From contig NC_088708.1 of NCBI RefSeq assembly GCF_963576615.1, forward strand, positions 59,135,196 to 59,199,195: a DNA stretch of 64,000 nt, written 5' to 3'. The notes beneath the pieces were generated by a model. It was given only the letters and a program-made list of their open reading frames with translations, searched no databases and was not told where the DNA came from. Positions 1 through 11,332 of this stretch are shown piece after piece. The stretch's first letter is position 1; every line of letters begins with the position of its first letter. This DNA is from Watersipora subatra. Taxonomy: Eukaryota; Bryozoa; Gymnolaemata; Cheilostomatida; Watersiporidae. The translations under genes and the position numbers were made by a program.

Positions 1-1059
1 TCTCAAGTTTGACCAGTTGTCAACGAATAATGCCTGGGATCATGTCCCTTTATAAATCTAACTATTCATATAACGACGTATTGTATTTTAACTGCACTAA
101 CTGGATGTAGAAAACTCGAATTTTCCTAATGTGTCCTTAATAAGCAAGCAGTTTGAAATATGCAGAAACTCTAAACTAAATAAAATTAATACAAATGATA
201 TATTGGAAACATATGAAGGGTCGGTTGATTCCTACAACACAAAAATACGTTTCACCAAGTATAACTCAACATTATACTATTTAATGTACCTTGAAGTTTC
301 AGGCCACTAATAAAAACCTCTTGCCACGCTATAAACTATCATTATTACAATAAGTGAGAATTTTTTCTGAAAAGACGATTTTCGTCCAGTGTAATTTACC
401 CTAGGCGTTCGGTACCAATACGCAACAGATTTTTAGATTAAGGCATAAAAAGTGGGTGGTTTACCGTGCTCCAAATCGTTGAGTTCAAGTAACCAATTAG
501 CGCGTTCACACGTTTTTAGAGCGAGTGTATCAGCTTAGCCAACATAGCAGTAATCTGGGCGACCGTAAAGCAAATCAACGGGGAGAATTGCGAGCCGGAG
601 TAAAACACGAGTGTAAAAAACTAGTTTTCTACAATGGCGTTTGTCCATTCCATCTGAAGTTTTGTCAAGGTCAATGCAAATACTCTTGGAGCAGGCGCGC
701 GCCGCTGAACGCGCTATACACGTATGCTCAATAGCGATTATGTGACAATTCCTCTGTGTATTGCTACTTTAAGACACACTTTTTATTTTTAGGTGTAATA
801 TGTACAACAAATATAATACCATCTTTGCCGGTTTTTGTGTTTAAGTGGCTTCAGATTTACTGTATTTTTTGCAAAAACGTTTGATTATATCCCAAGTAGT
901 TGTGACGATATCAAGTGTAATAAAATTTAAACAAGTACTGCGTTTAGTAAAAATAAATTTGATTATAGGGCTACCAAATAATGTTTTAAAATTTAGGGAC
1001 AAAAGAACTAACTCATCCTATCTGGCGCAAATAAGAGGCTTAACTATAACTCTCTAATT
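1..1059. other. unassigned sequence left of the LTR element
   Basis: No gene, RNA gene or repeat is recognised. Short open frames near 525-734 and 845-1057 encode low-complexity or unfamiliar peptides without motifs and are probably chance. A locally GC-rich patch lies near 690-715. Confidence 0.5.
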
Positions 1060-1346
1060 TGTGTTACTCATTCTATTCGTGGCTAGATATTGATAGTTGT
1101 GTAAGAGAGTTAACTTGTTAGTCGCTGTTTATTAAATAAGTAACTCAAGATGGTAGAGTGAAGCCTGTCACCGTGGTTCTCCAGAACATAAGAATAAAAA
1201 TGCTAAATAGGATGTTAGCAATAAAAGAAAATGTTCAACGGAACTACTACAACCATGAAGTATGTAAACATGTGAAAACACTATAATACATTGTCTATTG
1301 GGTTGCAGGGATGGGTATGGGATCATTCAGTATGAGTAATATCACA
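1060..1346 (-). repeat. 3' LTR of the Gypsy element
   Basis: It aligns with 6230-6516. The most similar part is 1091-1346 against 6264-6516, sharing the TGATAGTTGTG and TATGAGTAATATCACA ends. On the minus strand it runs TGTGATATTACTC to a CA end. The interior edge at 1060 is approximate. Confidence 0.8.
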
Positions 1347-1463
1347 TTCTCCCATTCTATTTATAGACATAAAGATTGTTAGGTCTCGAATATAGATGGA
1401 TAAATACCCGACTATAGCGAGAAGATGTTGGTCGAACTGGCGTACTGGGGGTTGGTATATTTC

Positions 1464-2490
1464 TAGAGATGCCCCGATTCTAAATTCACCAGCCGATTCA
1501 GATACCGATCCGATATACCGATCTTAATTGAAAAATAATCCGATTCAGATACCGATTCAGATCTTTTGTGTTGCATAGATAGTAGCTCATTTTATTATGC
1601 AAATACAAACATAATGCAAAGAAAACATGAATATTATTGTATTTATTTGTTTGCATTTATGGAAAAAAATATATACATATTCACATACTGACATACCGTG
1701 CATGTAGTAACAAAACAGTCCATGTTTCTTGTAATTTGTAAATAAAGGTAATTACTGTTAGTGGTACAATTCTATCTGTGATAACGAAGTCCCTCTTCTA
1801 TTGTTGAATGAACTGCTGTGTCTGTACAAGTTTAGAGCAAATCAATGTTTCTTTTAAAAACCGTTAGTGATTCAATTATTTCAGTAAGACGTCTCTTTTC
1901 TTTCATCATTATCAATGTAGCCGAGCGTACTGAAGGGGGATTCCCTTGCAACAGATGTTGGAGGACAGGCTACATACCGATACGCCACTGGGGTTACCGT
2001 TTTTTGTACAGTACAAACGATCCATTGTATCGTCAGGATCAAGAGAGTGATGGATAACTTTATGCGTCGACTGTTTAAATTACTTTCGTAATGCTAGTAA
2101 ATAGAAATATTACACTGCGTTCTTGTTTCCCACTTTTGTTATCTTGTTCGTGATTGCTTGCAATAAAACCTATCGCTGTAATTGGGAAATACCACACTTT
2201 TTGTTTACGTTCTGGCTAAAAAGTTTCCTTCGCTGTGTTGATCAGGCTATAGACATGAAATAAATTGTGTGGCAGGCCTGAAATTCATTAAGTAAAAGTA
2301 AGAAGCTTACAGCTGATGATTTTTTATTAGTATAGCAGGCTAAAATACAGTTTTCTGCTAAATGGTTGATCTGTAAAAAGTATCGGAAGGTTCAGATTTT
2401 TTAAGAAAAGATCGGCCGATACCGATTCAAATACTTGACACTCATATCGGCACCGATACCGATTCCGATACCAAAATCGGGGCAACTCTA
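1464..2490. mobile_element. hAT-type non-autonomous DNA transposon nested in the Gypsy element
   Basis: The terminal inverted repeats TAGAGATGCCCCGATT (1464-1479) and the reverse complement of 2475-2490 match at 15 of 16 positions. The element is flanked by a perfect 8-bp target duplication TATATTTC (1456-1463 and 2491-2498), the hAT signature. Both subterminal regions are rich in ACCGAT/CCGAT motifs (about 1493-1560 and 2411-2470), the usual transposase-binding style of hAT elements. No transposase domain is recognised inside. A 70-codon open frame near 1845-2057 is not convincing. It inserted after the host Gypsy element. Confidence 0.88.
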
Positions 2491-2554
2491 TATATTTCTT
2501 CTAGAAAGTGATATGATTGCGCGAGATGGGGTTGTAGGGTTAGCAGTGATGTTG

Positions 2555-5500
2555 GGGGGTTGTCTCTCAGAGGGATGGGTTGACTCGTGTGAGACTCACA
2601 GCCTTATGAGGTGTAGGTGGATGTGATGCAGATTTATCAGAGTGTTTTCTATCATAGTTTGGTATTGTGGTTACATTAGATGTTGGTCTTGAAGGAACTT
2701 TGAGTAGTTGCTCCCGGGTTCTCCTCAGTGCATTTCCATTACTGGTTCTAATAATATAGGAGCTATCGGCAAGTCCCTGGCCGATTACTTTGAATAGGTT
2801 CCCATAATCCTTATCAATTTTAACTCTGACCATATGTCCAGATTGTAGATTGCTGAGAGGTTTCCTGGACCTGTTGGAGTATGGTGACTGTTTTTCTCGA
2901 CTCTCAGTGAGTAAGTGCTGAACTTTCTCATAGTCAATGGTGTTTGGTTTCAGTAAGTCTCATAATATTAGTAGAGGTGGCCTTGCCCTTCTGCTCAAGT
3001 TCTTTTGAGCTGGAGAGCCAAGTTCACCTTTTGGGGTGTTTTTTAGGTTGAGAAGTGCTAAGTATACATCCCCCCTTTTTGAAAGGTTTTCTCCATAAGC
3101 CTTTTAATCGCCTGTACTGCTCTTTCTGCGAGACCATTAGCCTGACTATTCCTTGGTGCATTTGTAATATGGTCTACATCCCAGTCCCTCATGAATTGGT
3201 TGAACTCATTTGATGAGGACTGTGGACCATTGTCAGAGATCAGCTGCAAAGGAGAGCCAAACCGAGCAAAATGGGCTTTCAGCTTGTTGATCACAGCCAG
3301 TGAGGTGGTTATAGTAAGCAGATCTACATGTACCTCAATCCAACTCGAGAATGAGTCCACAGCAACCAGGTAAGTTTTGTTCCACTACTTAAGATCTGTG
3401 GCCACTATTGCAAATAGTTGACTGGGGATAATGTGATTGTTCACAGGTGTCTTCTGATGGCTATTCTTGGCCCTTTGAGATGGTTTACAGTTCAGAATGT
3501 ATGTCTCTATCTCCTCTGACATATTTGATAGTACATAATTTCATGAGCTTTCCTTCTGGTTGACTCTATTCTCTGGTGTCCTTGATGAGGAATTGACATG
3601 TAGTTGTAACCTAAAGCTTCTGGTACAATAATGCGAGTTCCGTGATAGAGGACACCTGCATCATGTCCAATCTCATCTTGAATGGCAAAGTATGGACGTA
3701 ACTGGGGTTCAAGGTTTGAATCAGATCTTGGCCAGCTGGTATTGCACAAGTCTATTAGTTTTCTGGTGATAGCATCAGAGGCAAACACACCTTGTAGCTC
3801 ACAGTATTTAAAATCTGTTTTTGATACAGATGAGACAATGACACAATCATCTGCCTCGAGCTCAGATACATGACAGTCAAGGAAGTATGCACGAGATAAC
3901 ATATCAGCTATCGGCGTATCTTGGCCTTTCTTGTACACCAGCTTGATGTCAAAGCTCTTAAGTCTCATGATCATCCTTTGAAGTCGAGCTGAGACAGCGG
4001 ACAGAGGCTTCCTCATTATGGACACCAATGGTTGGTGATCTGTCTCAACCGTGACTTGCTTGTTGCTAAGGATATAATCTTTAACTCTATTGCGAGCAAA
4101 CACAACAGCCAATAGCTCTTTCTCTATCTGTGAGTAGTGTGTCTCAGTGTCAGTCATTGCACAACTGGCGTAACTAACTGGTCTTCCATTTTGTAAGCTT
4201 GCAACTCCTAGACCAGACTTAGATCGATTAGGCAGGCTTCTTGACATCAAATTATATCAGTTATGCGGCTTCAGCAACCTTTTGTTTCAGAGTGTTAAAT
4301 GCAGTTGTGTGAATAAAAGTTCAATTCCAATCAATTGGCTTCTTTAAGAGCTGGTTTAAGAGTGAGGCTATTCACTGCGGTCCTCAGTGAACTTTGCTAG
4401 GTACTTCGTCATTCCCAAGAATCTCAAGAGCTTTTTGTTTGTTTGCTCAGGAAACTCAGTGATAGCTTTGACTTTGGCTGGATCAGGTTTGAGGCCCTGA
4501 TCAGAGAGGTTATGACCTATGTAAACCACGTTGGGTCTCTTATAGACACATTTACGTGCTGAAAACTTGAGGTTTATCTGACGGAGCTGGTTCAAGACCT
4601 TATCCAGGTTTTTTTTCTGGTTCAACTTCGGTTTTGCCACTAACCAGTATATCATCAATTTCTACATGGCAGGGATATCCGTCCAACAGCTGTTCAATGA
4701 CACATTGCTATACATAATTTGATGAACACAGTCCCATAGACATACGAGGGTATCTATATCAGCCGTAAAGAGTGTTGAACGTTGTCAGATAGGAAAAGAC
4801 TGTATCTAGCTTGATGTGGTAGTATGCGTCGTGAGCATCTATGACAGTAAAGTATTCCGATCCTGGAATGTCAGTTGCTATCTGTTCTTTTTTTTAGTCA
4901 GATAATGAGGGCGTGTGATAGCCTTGTTTAAGTAACCTGGATCGATACACAACCGTACCTTGTCAGTTCCCTTTTCCTTTTGGATAACCATTGCTAAAAC
5001 CCAATTAGTGAGTTCAGTAACAGGACCTATGAACCCTCGCTTAACCATATCTGACAACTCCTGCCTTACTCTTTCTTTGAATGCATATGCAACAGATCTC
5101 ACTGGACGTACAAATGGGTCCACACTTTCATCCCAATGTGATGTGGTATTTGACTGGCAAGCTTCCAAGTTTATCTTCAAATATTTCAAAGTACTTGCTG
5201 AGTATGTTGTCTGGGATTGCGGTGTTGTTAGTTCATCGACCTCGTACACTTCAGGGAAGAGGGTCACGAAACCTAACCTAACACAATCATGTAAACATAA
5301 CAGACAGTTATCACAGCCTGGGGCTACATGAAAAACAATAGTAAACTGCTCACTACCCTTGACACACAAAAGTTCAACAGTACCTAATGATCTAGTAACA
5401 CTTCCATTAAAACCTACTAGTGGTCTGCTCTTAGTAGTGTCTAAACAACTGGGACTAACATATTTCTATGCGGTCACATCAAACATAGCATTGGCTCTAG

Positions 5501-5680
5501 CACCAATATCACATTTCAACACCGGTATCTTTACAGTATGTTTTGATAAAACTACACCAATGACAGTCTTTGCACTAGAAGGTAATGTACTACTTAAGCA
5601 GTCTATCTCTTCAATCAATAAGTCATCTGCAATCTCATCAGACATACGGTCTACTTCCCTGATAGCTTCTGAGTTCTAGG
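2555..5680 (-). pseudogene. Gypsy pol region remnants (protease, RT, RNase H, integrase)
   Basis: Recognisable pieces on the minus strand include an RT N-terminal part (KVRLCIDPGYLNKAI), an RT end/connection part (VVYIGHNLSDQGL, LLRFLGMTKYLAKF), Ty3-type RNase H (ETHYSQIEKELLAVVFA, VETDHQPL) and an integrase core (LISDNGPQSSSNEF, NSQANGLAERAVQAIK). This is a fossil polyprotein; see the element entry. Confidence 0.88.
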
Positions 5681-5879
5681 TAGATCTACACATCTTTCTG
5701 AAGGGATTCATCATTGTCGTATAAGACTGCTACTATGCGATCGCGCTGGAGCTCAACTCTCCATAAGCTTACTGACTAATCTTGTTTTTCAGATCTGTGT
5801 AAACTGTGTGAATGGTTCTGACTCAGACTGGAATCGGATGTTGAACCTATGCCCTTCCAATATAACATTTGTTATAGGG

Positions 5880-6160
5880 CTTAGGGCTGCATTATTCCCT
5901 GACTTTCAAAACTTTCCCTGAGTTTCAAAACTTCTAGGTCTTCTCTAGTCTCGGCAGGGAAGTTGTCACCATCAGGGTTTGGCTGTTGTGGTAGGTATGC
6001 GAACGACCTAGACTTTTCAATTGCTTCAGGGCTAGCAAGATTCAAGAGTATCACCGCCTTCACCTTTCGGGCTTTGTTAGCAAAACCTGCGTCAATGAAT
6101 GTATATATCATACTCTGTCTCGAAGATTCTCCAGTGCTCACCTGTGTTGCCCTCAATGGA
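5880..6160 (-). pseudogene. Gypsy gag remnant
   Basis: It lies between the primer-binding site and the protease region. The stretch FIDAGFANKARKVKAVILL followed by a leucine/alanine segment resembles the capsid start of K02A2.6-like Gypsy gag proteins. Assignment rests on this similarity and on position. Confidence 0.6.
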
Positions 6161-6220
6161 AAGCTCCTTAGGTCTCCTTAATCTTTCCATTATGACTGTG
6201 TGGTTGAGCACAGACCAGTA

Positions 6221-6229
6221 CTGACACCA
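6221..6229 (-). other. primer-binding site (tRNA-Leu type)
   Basis: Minus strand reads TGGTGTCAG, complementary to the 3' end of a tRNA-Leu ending CTGACA plus CCA. It directly abuts the inner edge of the 5' LTR. Confidence 0.65.
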
Positions 6230-6516
6230 TGTAATGTTATGCTGTTTAGTGTTGAGCTGTTATTGATAGTTGTGTAAGAAAGTTAATTTGTTAGTCACTG
6301 TTAATTAAATAAGTAACTCAAGATGGTAGAGTGGAGCCCGTCACCATGTTCTCTACAACATAAGAATAAAAAATGCTAACTAGGGTGTGAACAATGAAAC
6401 AAAATGTACAACAGAACTACTATGAATATGATGCATGGAAACATGTGAAAACACTAATACATTGACTATTAGGTTATGGAGATTGGTAAAGTATTATCAG
6501 TATGAGTAATATCACA
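6230..6516 (-). repeat. 5' LTR of the Gypsy element
   Basis: Partner of the LTR at 1060-1346. On the minus strand it starts TGTGATATTACTC and ends ACATTACA, next to the primer-binding site. Confidence 0.8.
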
Positions 6517-6849
6517 CATAACACACCATATTTATCACACAATAAATGTGAATTAATATTAGAATATATTAGAATTTATGCATTTCAGATTTGCAAAAAA
6601 AACAATTTAGTTGATTTCTTTAGAGTAAATTACAAGTCGTTGGAGGTTAAATGAAAGGCAGACCACAGAATTAAATCAAATTCTAGTTTGACTGTTACGA
6701 GAATCTATTCCAAATGTTTTCAATCACGCTCTGGACTGGCTGTTTTAATCCATATATGTAAACACAATGTGTTGGAAGGAACTTTTAGCTCACTGATCTG
6801 ATTAACTCTTTTGCTGAATAAAATCCTCCCAAAAGTCAAGTAATTTTTT
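6517..6849. other. unassigned sequence between LTR element and tRNA array
   Basis: AT-rich. No open frame, RNA gene or repeat is recognised. It ends where similarity to the array begins, inside a truncated tRNA copy at 6850. Confidence 0.5.
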
Positions 6850-6870
6850 GTTTGAATCCTGTCATCTGTG
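6850..6870 (+). pseudogene. truncated tRNA-Ser 3' end (array edge)
   Basis: Only the T-loop side and 3' acceptor strand remain (TTTGAATCCTGTCATCTGTG), followed by a C-type spacer. It marks the left limit of array homology. Confidence 0.7.
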
Positions 6871-7203
6871 GCGTTGTAAAGTTTTTGGCGTCCGATGGTT
6901 GATTTGAGCCTTGTTGAAATTGGCTTGGAGAATGTGAGGCACATACAGTCACAACATTTAGGTTTTACGATTAGTCATGGAACTTCATGAGAGCAAAGTC
7001 ATTTATTTCATATCGAAAATTTTTGAGAGTACGTGGTTTTACATCCGGAGTTTTCATAATAGCTGAAACAAAGTTGTTTAATGAAACCTTAAATGTCGAA
7101 ACCGTTGTAACTTTAATGTTTCAACATAACTTGTCCTAATACTTACGGGCTAGAGAATTAACGCTGTCGATTTCAGATCATTCAAACATTATGCTGAAAA
7201 GAA

Positions 7204-7273
7204 GCAGTTGTGGCCGAATGGTTAAGGGATCAATTGGGCCCCGCCCGCTCAAGTTCGAATCCTGTCAACTGCG
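7204..7273 (+). pseudogene. tRNA-Ser pseudogene lacking the anticodon arm
   Basis: Acceptor, D and T arms are present, but about 12 nt covering the 5' anticodon stem and loop are missing, so no anticodon exists. Confidence 0.85.
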
Positions 7274-7615
7274 ATGATGTAAAGTTTTTCGCATCTAATG
7301 GGTGATTTGAACTTTGCTGAAATAGGTTCTTATAATGTGAGGCATGTTTTGTCACATTAGTTTGATTTTGCAATTATTTCGGGAGCTTCACAAAAGCAAA
7401 GTCTTCAATTTTGCATCTCCAGTTTTTGCGACAAGGTGGTTTTACATTCATCGTTTCAATGATGGCGCAAACGAAATTGTATAATGAAACCTCAAATCTC
7501 GAAACCGTTTTAACCTCTATATATGTAAATGCTTCAGAATAACTTGTTTTATATTTACTGTCTAGATATATAACGCTGGTGACTTTAGAACGATCAAACT
7601 TCAATTACAATTTAA

Positions 7616-7697
7616 GCGGTTGTGGTCGATTGGTTGAGGCGATTGACTTGAAATCAATTGGGCTATGCCCGCACAAGTTCGAATCCTGTCAACTGCG
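7616..7697 (+). tRNA. tRNA-Ser (anticodon TGA)
   Basis: Followed by a B-type spacer. TGA at 7649-7651. The D arm reads GTCGATTGGTTGAGGC, so the A box departs from consensus. Acceptor base 3 is G (G-U pair). Copy at 13886. Confidence 0.7.
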
Positions 7698-8330
7698 ATG
7701 ATGTAAAGTTTTTTGTGTCCAATAGATGATTTGAGCTTTTCTGAACCCTGTTCGGATAATAAGAGGCGCATACAATAACAACAGTTTGGTTTTCGATTAT
7801 TCATGGAGCATCCGGTGAGCATGGTCTTTCATTTTGCATCTCAAGTTTTTGCGACAAGGTGGTTTTACATTCATCGTTTCAATTATGGCGCAAACGAAAT
7901 TGTATGTCACCTCAAATCTCGAACCTGTTTTAACCTTTATATATGTAAATGCATAGATATAGTAAACCCTAGATTGGTGAATAGCTATCATTACAATGAA
8001 GCAAAAGTGAGGCCTATAATTGGCTGTTGTTTTCACGACCTTACGTCGTAGTGATGTGCATCACAGCATCAAAGCCTTCAATTGAGCAATAAGTTCAGTA
8101 GTGGAAGCACGCTTGGCATGCTAGTTTTTTAAGTCATAAACGTAACAAAAAGACCAAATTCTTAGTGAAATGTCATCAGAAGAGACCACAACACCCCAGG
8201 TATTTTCTCAATGGTCCATAACAAGACAGAACTTCAACTCAAAACAAGAAGTTCTCAACAATATCATAAGCTATCTATGCCGATTAAAGACACCAAGCTG
8301 AAAAATGCTAGTGGAAAATAATAGGAAAAT

Positions 8331-8890
8331 CATCATCATTTCGTCATCGGTTTTGAGTCAGCAGCCAAATCTGTACATGGCATTGCTCAATATCTTTTCA
8401 GCAACTACCCTTACATCAACTACTTCCTAACCTTTAAGATCAACTAGGATCACATTGAGATTCTGTTTTCCACAATACGATCTAAGGGTGGCTAGAACAA
8501 TTACCCGGATGTGCAGTGCTTTAGATCTGCACTTCGAGCACTGCTCATAAAAGCAGATATCACACCGTCCCAATGCTAACTGTACTGATCTTGATGTGAG
8601 CAGGGCTGAAAAAACTGGCCAACTCCTGCTACATTCTCTGGCTAGAAAGAAAAGAAAGAAAAGACAAAAGCTGAGGAAAGTGAAAATGAGGAGTTCGGTG
8701 ATGAGGATTTTTTCTAACTCAAATGTGATGAGTGTATCAAGTTCTTGACCGATGTAGAAGTAGTGGGAAGTAGCAGTAGTGATGACATAACCCTAATCTC
8801 AGTTAAAAACAGGAGAATTGGTGACCCCATTGGTAGGCCGAATATGTATTGCTGCAGAAAAGTGCTTACGTTCACACATGGAGAGCTATG
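8331..8890 (+). pseudogene. P/THAP9-type transposase C-terminal remnant, copy 1
   Basis: Translation of 8331-8577 gives GFESAAKSVHGIAQYLF, then DHIEILFSTIRSKGG and FRSALRALLIKADITPS, matching the conserved DHxExxFxxIRxxGG and FRxALxxLL region of P/THAP9 transposases. Two in-frame stops (just before DHIE and just after SKGG) and a frameshift near 8570 break it. After the shift, PNANCTDLD and later LISVKNRR continue the family pattern. Confidence 0.8.
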
Positions 8891-9306
8891 GTATTGCACA
8901 GAGAGCTTTTAAACAAGTAACATCAGAGACAATAACATATATGTCTTATTACATAACCTCAATCAAGGTTTTACATGTACAGTGCATGCCAACAGTCTAC
9001 TCAAAACTATAGAAAATTGCTATACTAAAATCAGAATACACTATGCCGCTTCAAAGCAGGAATCTAGTTCAACCAACCTTAGACAAAAACTATCTTGTCT
9101 AATTATTTTCAGTCATGTCTAATGGGTGTTTAATACAGTGGTTCAGCGTAACTGCTTCTAAATCTCGTTTGATTCATCAGTTTGTTATTAGTTTAATTTC
9201 TATTTGGTCACTCTTTGTATTATCAATGATATAGAAGCTTCTAAATCATTGGTATTATTCATAACCGTGTGTGTAAGATTCTTGCCTTTCTCATCCAAAG
9301 TCATTA

Positions 9307-10538
9307 CAGTCATACTTCGACTTACGAGCTTAATGCATTAAAAGACTGAGCTCGTATGTCAATTTACTCGCATGTTGGTGCAATTTATTTATATATAGAA
9401 CGATTAAATATATATTGATTGGTTTCCATACTCTAAAAATGCAAATAAAACACTCAAAACAATATATTGTAACAGAAAGAACATGTTGGTTATTGTCCTA
9501 ACTTACCACACGCTTTCAAAGAGCAACAAATAAAAAATAATGCAAGGAAATGTGATTAATTAAAATGTAAAATTAAATACATACAATAGCAGCTAACGCT
9601 AGCATTTGCCAGAGAGGGAGAGATAAGTTATCCTTCATTACAACAGTTTACTTTGATAAATTTGGATTTTATCCAAGTCTTAAAAGACAAACTTAAAAGC
9701 TAACATAAAAGCAAACATTAATCTTTAACTTAACGTAATTAAAATTTCTTCAGCGTTCATAGTTTTAAGTTTCTCGCTGGTTAGCTAATTTTTCTTTTGT
9801 TTCGCTCGCACGACCAGCCGGCCGTTTTAAGAGAAACCTATCTGAGGACGTTTGCCTTTGTCGCCCTTTCAACATGTTGCGATCAGGACGAACACAGGTG
9901 TCGTCACCAAGAGTTAATGCATGACCACTAGCCAACTTGTCCGAATGTCTATTTTTATAGTCTTGATAGACAGCACCAGCCTTTTTACGTAGCATCGTTT
10001 CAGTTACGCAGTCACCGGCCAATTGTTTGTCTTTTATCCGAAGCCTGAGCAGTCTCTCTATCAGTGGTCGTGACGATCGCTGCGTCGTTTAGAAACTATG
10101 GTTAATCCTTTTGCACACTAAATGCCTTGAATATAATCCTTGTGTTTGATAATTGTGGATGTATTTCTGTCATATTGCTGAGCTAGCTCAATCACGCATA
10201 CATATTTTGCATATTTTTCAAGAATTTTCTATTTAATATCAATTGTTGTCATTCGCTTTTCTTTGCATTATCTATCCTTGTACTGGCAAACTTTTGGTCG
10301 ACGCGCGGTACTTTTAATTCACATAATTCTGCACTGAAAATCGCGCACAAAAAATCTGAGCAGTTGAAAAATACCGAGTGATGCTGTTCTCATAAAACAC
10401 CTCCGAAATACTTGGCAACTGACTCATGTGCTCGTATCTCAAACATGGCTCGTATGTTAGTGCTAAAACTTGTTTAAAAGCTGGCTCGTACCTTAAGTTT
10501 CTCGTACGTTAGGGCACTCGTAAGTTGAAGTATTACTG
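9307..10538 (-). mobile_element. Tigger/pogo-like element nested in the P-like remnant, copy 1
   Basis: The ends CAGTCATACTTCGACTTACG (9307 on) and the reverse complement of 10517-10538 match at 20 of 22 positions and are flanked by TA on both sides (9305-9306, 10539-10540), the Tc1/mariner-superfamily signature. GCTCGTA/CTCGTAC motifs recur near both ends. Length 1,232 bp; an internal coding remnant is on the minus strand. Confidence 0.87.
9765..10064 (-). pseudogene. Tigger-like transposase remnant (CENP-B-type HTH), copy 1
   Basis: The minus-strand frame reads LIERLLRLRIKDKQLAGDC then VTETMLRKKAGAVYQDYK, the pattern of the second DNA-binding helix-turn-helix of Tigger/pogo transposases (RxLAGDxVTExMxxxKA). 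About 100 codons remain and no DDE domain was found, so it is a fragment. Confidence 0.7.
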
Positions 10539-10834
10539 TATATAAGTTTTATATATTATCAATAAAATATACAGTCTCAGATGCACAAAATATGGAAAAA
10601 TTGAGCAGTTTTTAGTGCTAAGTCAATAGGAGTTAATAGATCAGCTGATTCGCGTTGCACATCACCATGACGTTGCGTCATGCTAATTATAGGCCTCACT
10701 TGTTTTGATTATTCGCATATCTAGGGTTTACTATATCTATGTGTAAATGCCTCAGAATAACTTGTTCTAATACTTGCTGTCTAGATATATAACTTTGACT
10801 ACTTCCGAACGATCAAACTTCATTTACAATTTAA

Positions 10835-10916
10835 GCAGTTGGGGTCGATTGGTTGAGGCGATTGACTTGAAATCAATTGGGCTGTGCCCAAACAGGTTCG
10901 AATCCTGTCAACTGCG
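10835..10916 (+). tRNA. tRNA-Ser-like (anticodon TGA), C-unit
   Basis: TGA at 10868-10870. Base 8 is G. The variable arm runs into AAA instead of GCA. First tRNA right of the P-like element. Confidence 0.5.
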
Positions 10917-11250
10917 ATGATGCAAAGTTTTTTGGCTTCTAATGAATGATTTGAGCCTTGACGAAAATTTTCCAAAAAGTGTAAGGCACACACAGTCACA
11001 ACATTTAGGTTTAACGATCATTCATAGAATTCCGCAAGAGCAAAGTCTTTTATTTCATATCAAAAGTTTTTGCGATTACTTGGTTTTACATCCAGAGTTT
11101 GCAAAATGAGTAAAACAAAGTCGCTTAATGAAACATTAAATGTCGAAACCGTTGTAACTTTAATGTTTCAACATAGCTTGTTCTAATACTTACGGGCTAG
11201 ATAAATAACGCTGTCGACTTTAGATCATTCAAACATTATGCTGAACAGAA

Positions 11251-11332
11251 GCAGTTGTGGCCGAGTGGTTAAGGCGATTGACTAGAAATCAATTGGGCTC
11301 TGCCCGCACAGTTTCGGATCCTGTCAATTGCG
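11251..11332 (+). tRNA. tRNA-Ser (anticodon AGA), damaged T arm
   Basis: A-unit. AGA at 11284-11286. The T arm reads GTTTCGGATC instead of GGTTCGAATC, so the B box is off consensus. Confidence 0.6.

Larger units (their letters stand above)
1060..6516 (-). mobile_element. old Ty3/Gypsy LTR retrotransposon (fossil)
   Basis: The element is about 5.46 kb as it stands, roughly 4.4 kb without the nested hAT insertion. Reading on the minus strand, the order is 5' LTR (about 6230-6516), a primer-binding site matching tRNA-Leu, a gag remnant (about 5.9-6.2 kb), a protease region near 5.5 kb, reverse transcriptase (about 4.4-5.4 kb), RNase H (about 3.5-4.25 kb), integrase core (about 3.05-3.4 kb), a pol tail (about 2.55-2.85 kb) and the 3' LTR (about 1060-1346). 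Domain order RT-RNaseH-integrase is that of Ty3/Gypsy, and the wording resembles the K02A2.6-like pol proteins of invertebrates. It is broken, with at least half a dozen breaks. The LTRs differ at very roughly 15-20% of positions by eye, so it is old. No clear target duplication was seen. Confidence 0.9.
7952..10741 (+). mobile_element. P-element-like (THAP9-type) transposon remnant, copy 1
   Basis: The ends are inverted repeats starting CATAGATATAGTAAACCC, with the first 23 bp identical. Looser similarity continues to a shared GTGAGGCCTATAATT motif and a GTGATGTGCA motif further in. The target duplication is 8 bp, TGTAAATG (7944-7951 and 10742-10749), as in P elements. The uninterrupted spacer in other units reads TATATATGTAAATGC, confirming the site. 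Without the nested Tigger the element is about 1.56 kb and keeps only the C-terminal part of a transposase, so it is non-autonomous. Confidence 0.85.

Noticed and set aside
525-734. 69-codon open frame in the left flank
   Set aside because: No motif, no context of promoter or splice sites; probably chance.
1845-2057. 70-codon open frame inside the hAT-type element
   Set aside because: No recognisable transposase or zinc-finger pattern; length compatible with chance.
7960-7975. Telomere-like TAAACCCTAGA motif
   Set aside because: A single occurrence at each P-like end, explained as part of the inverted repeat.
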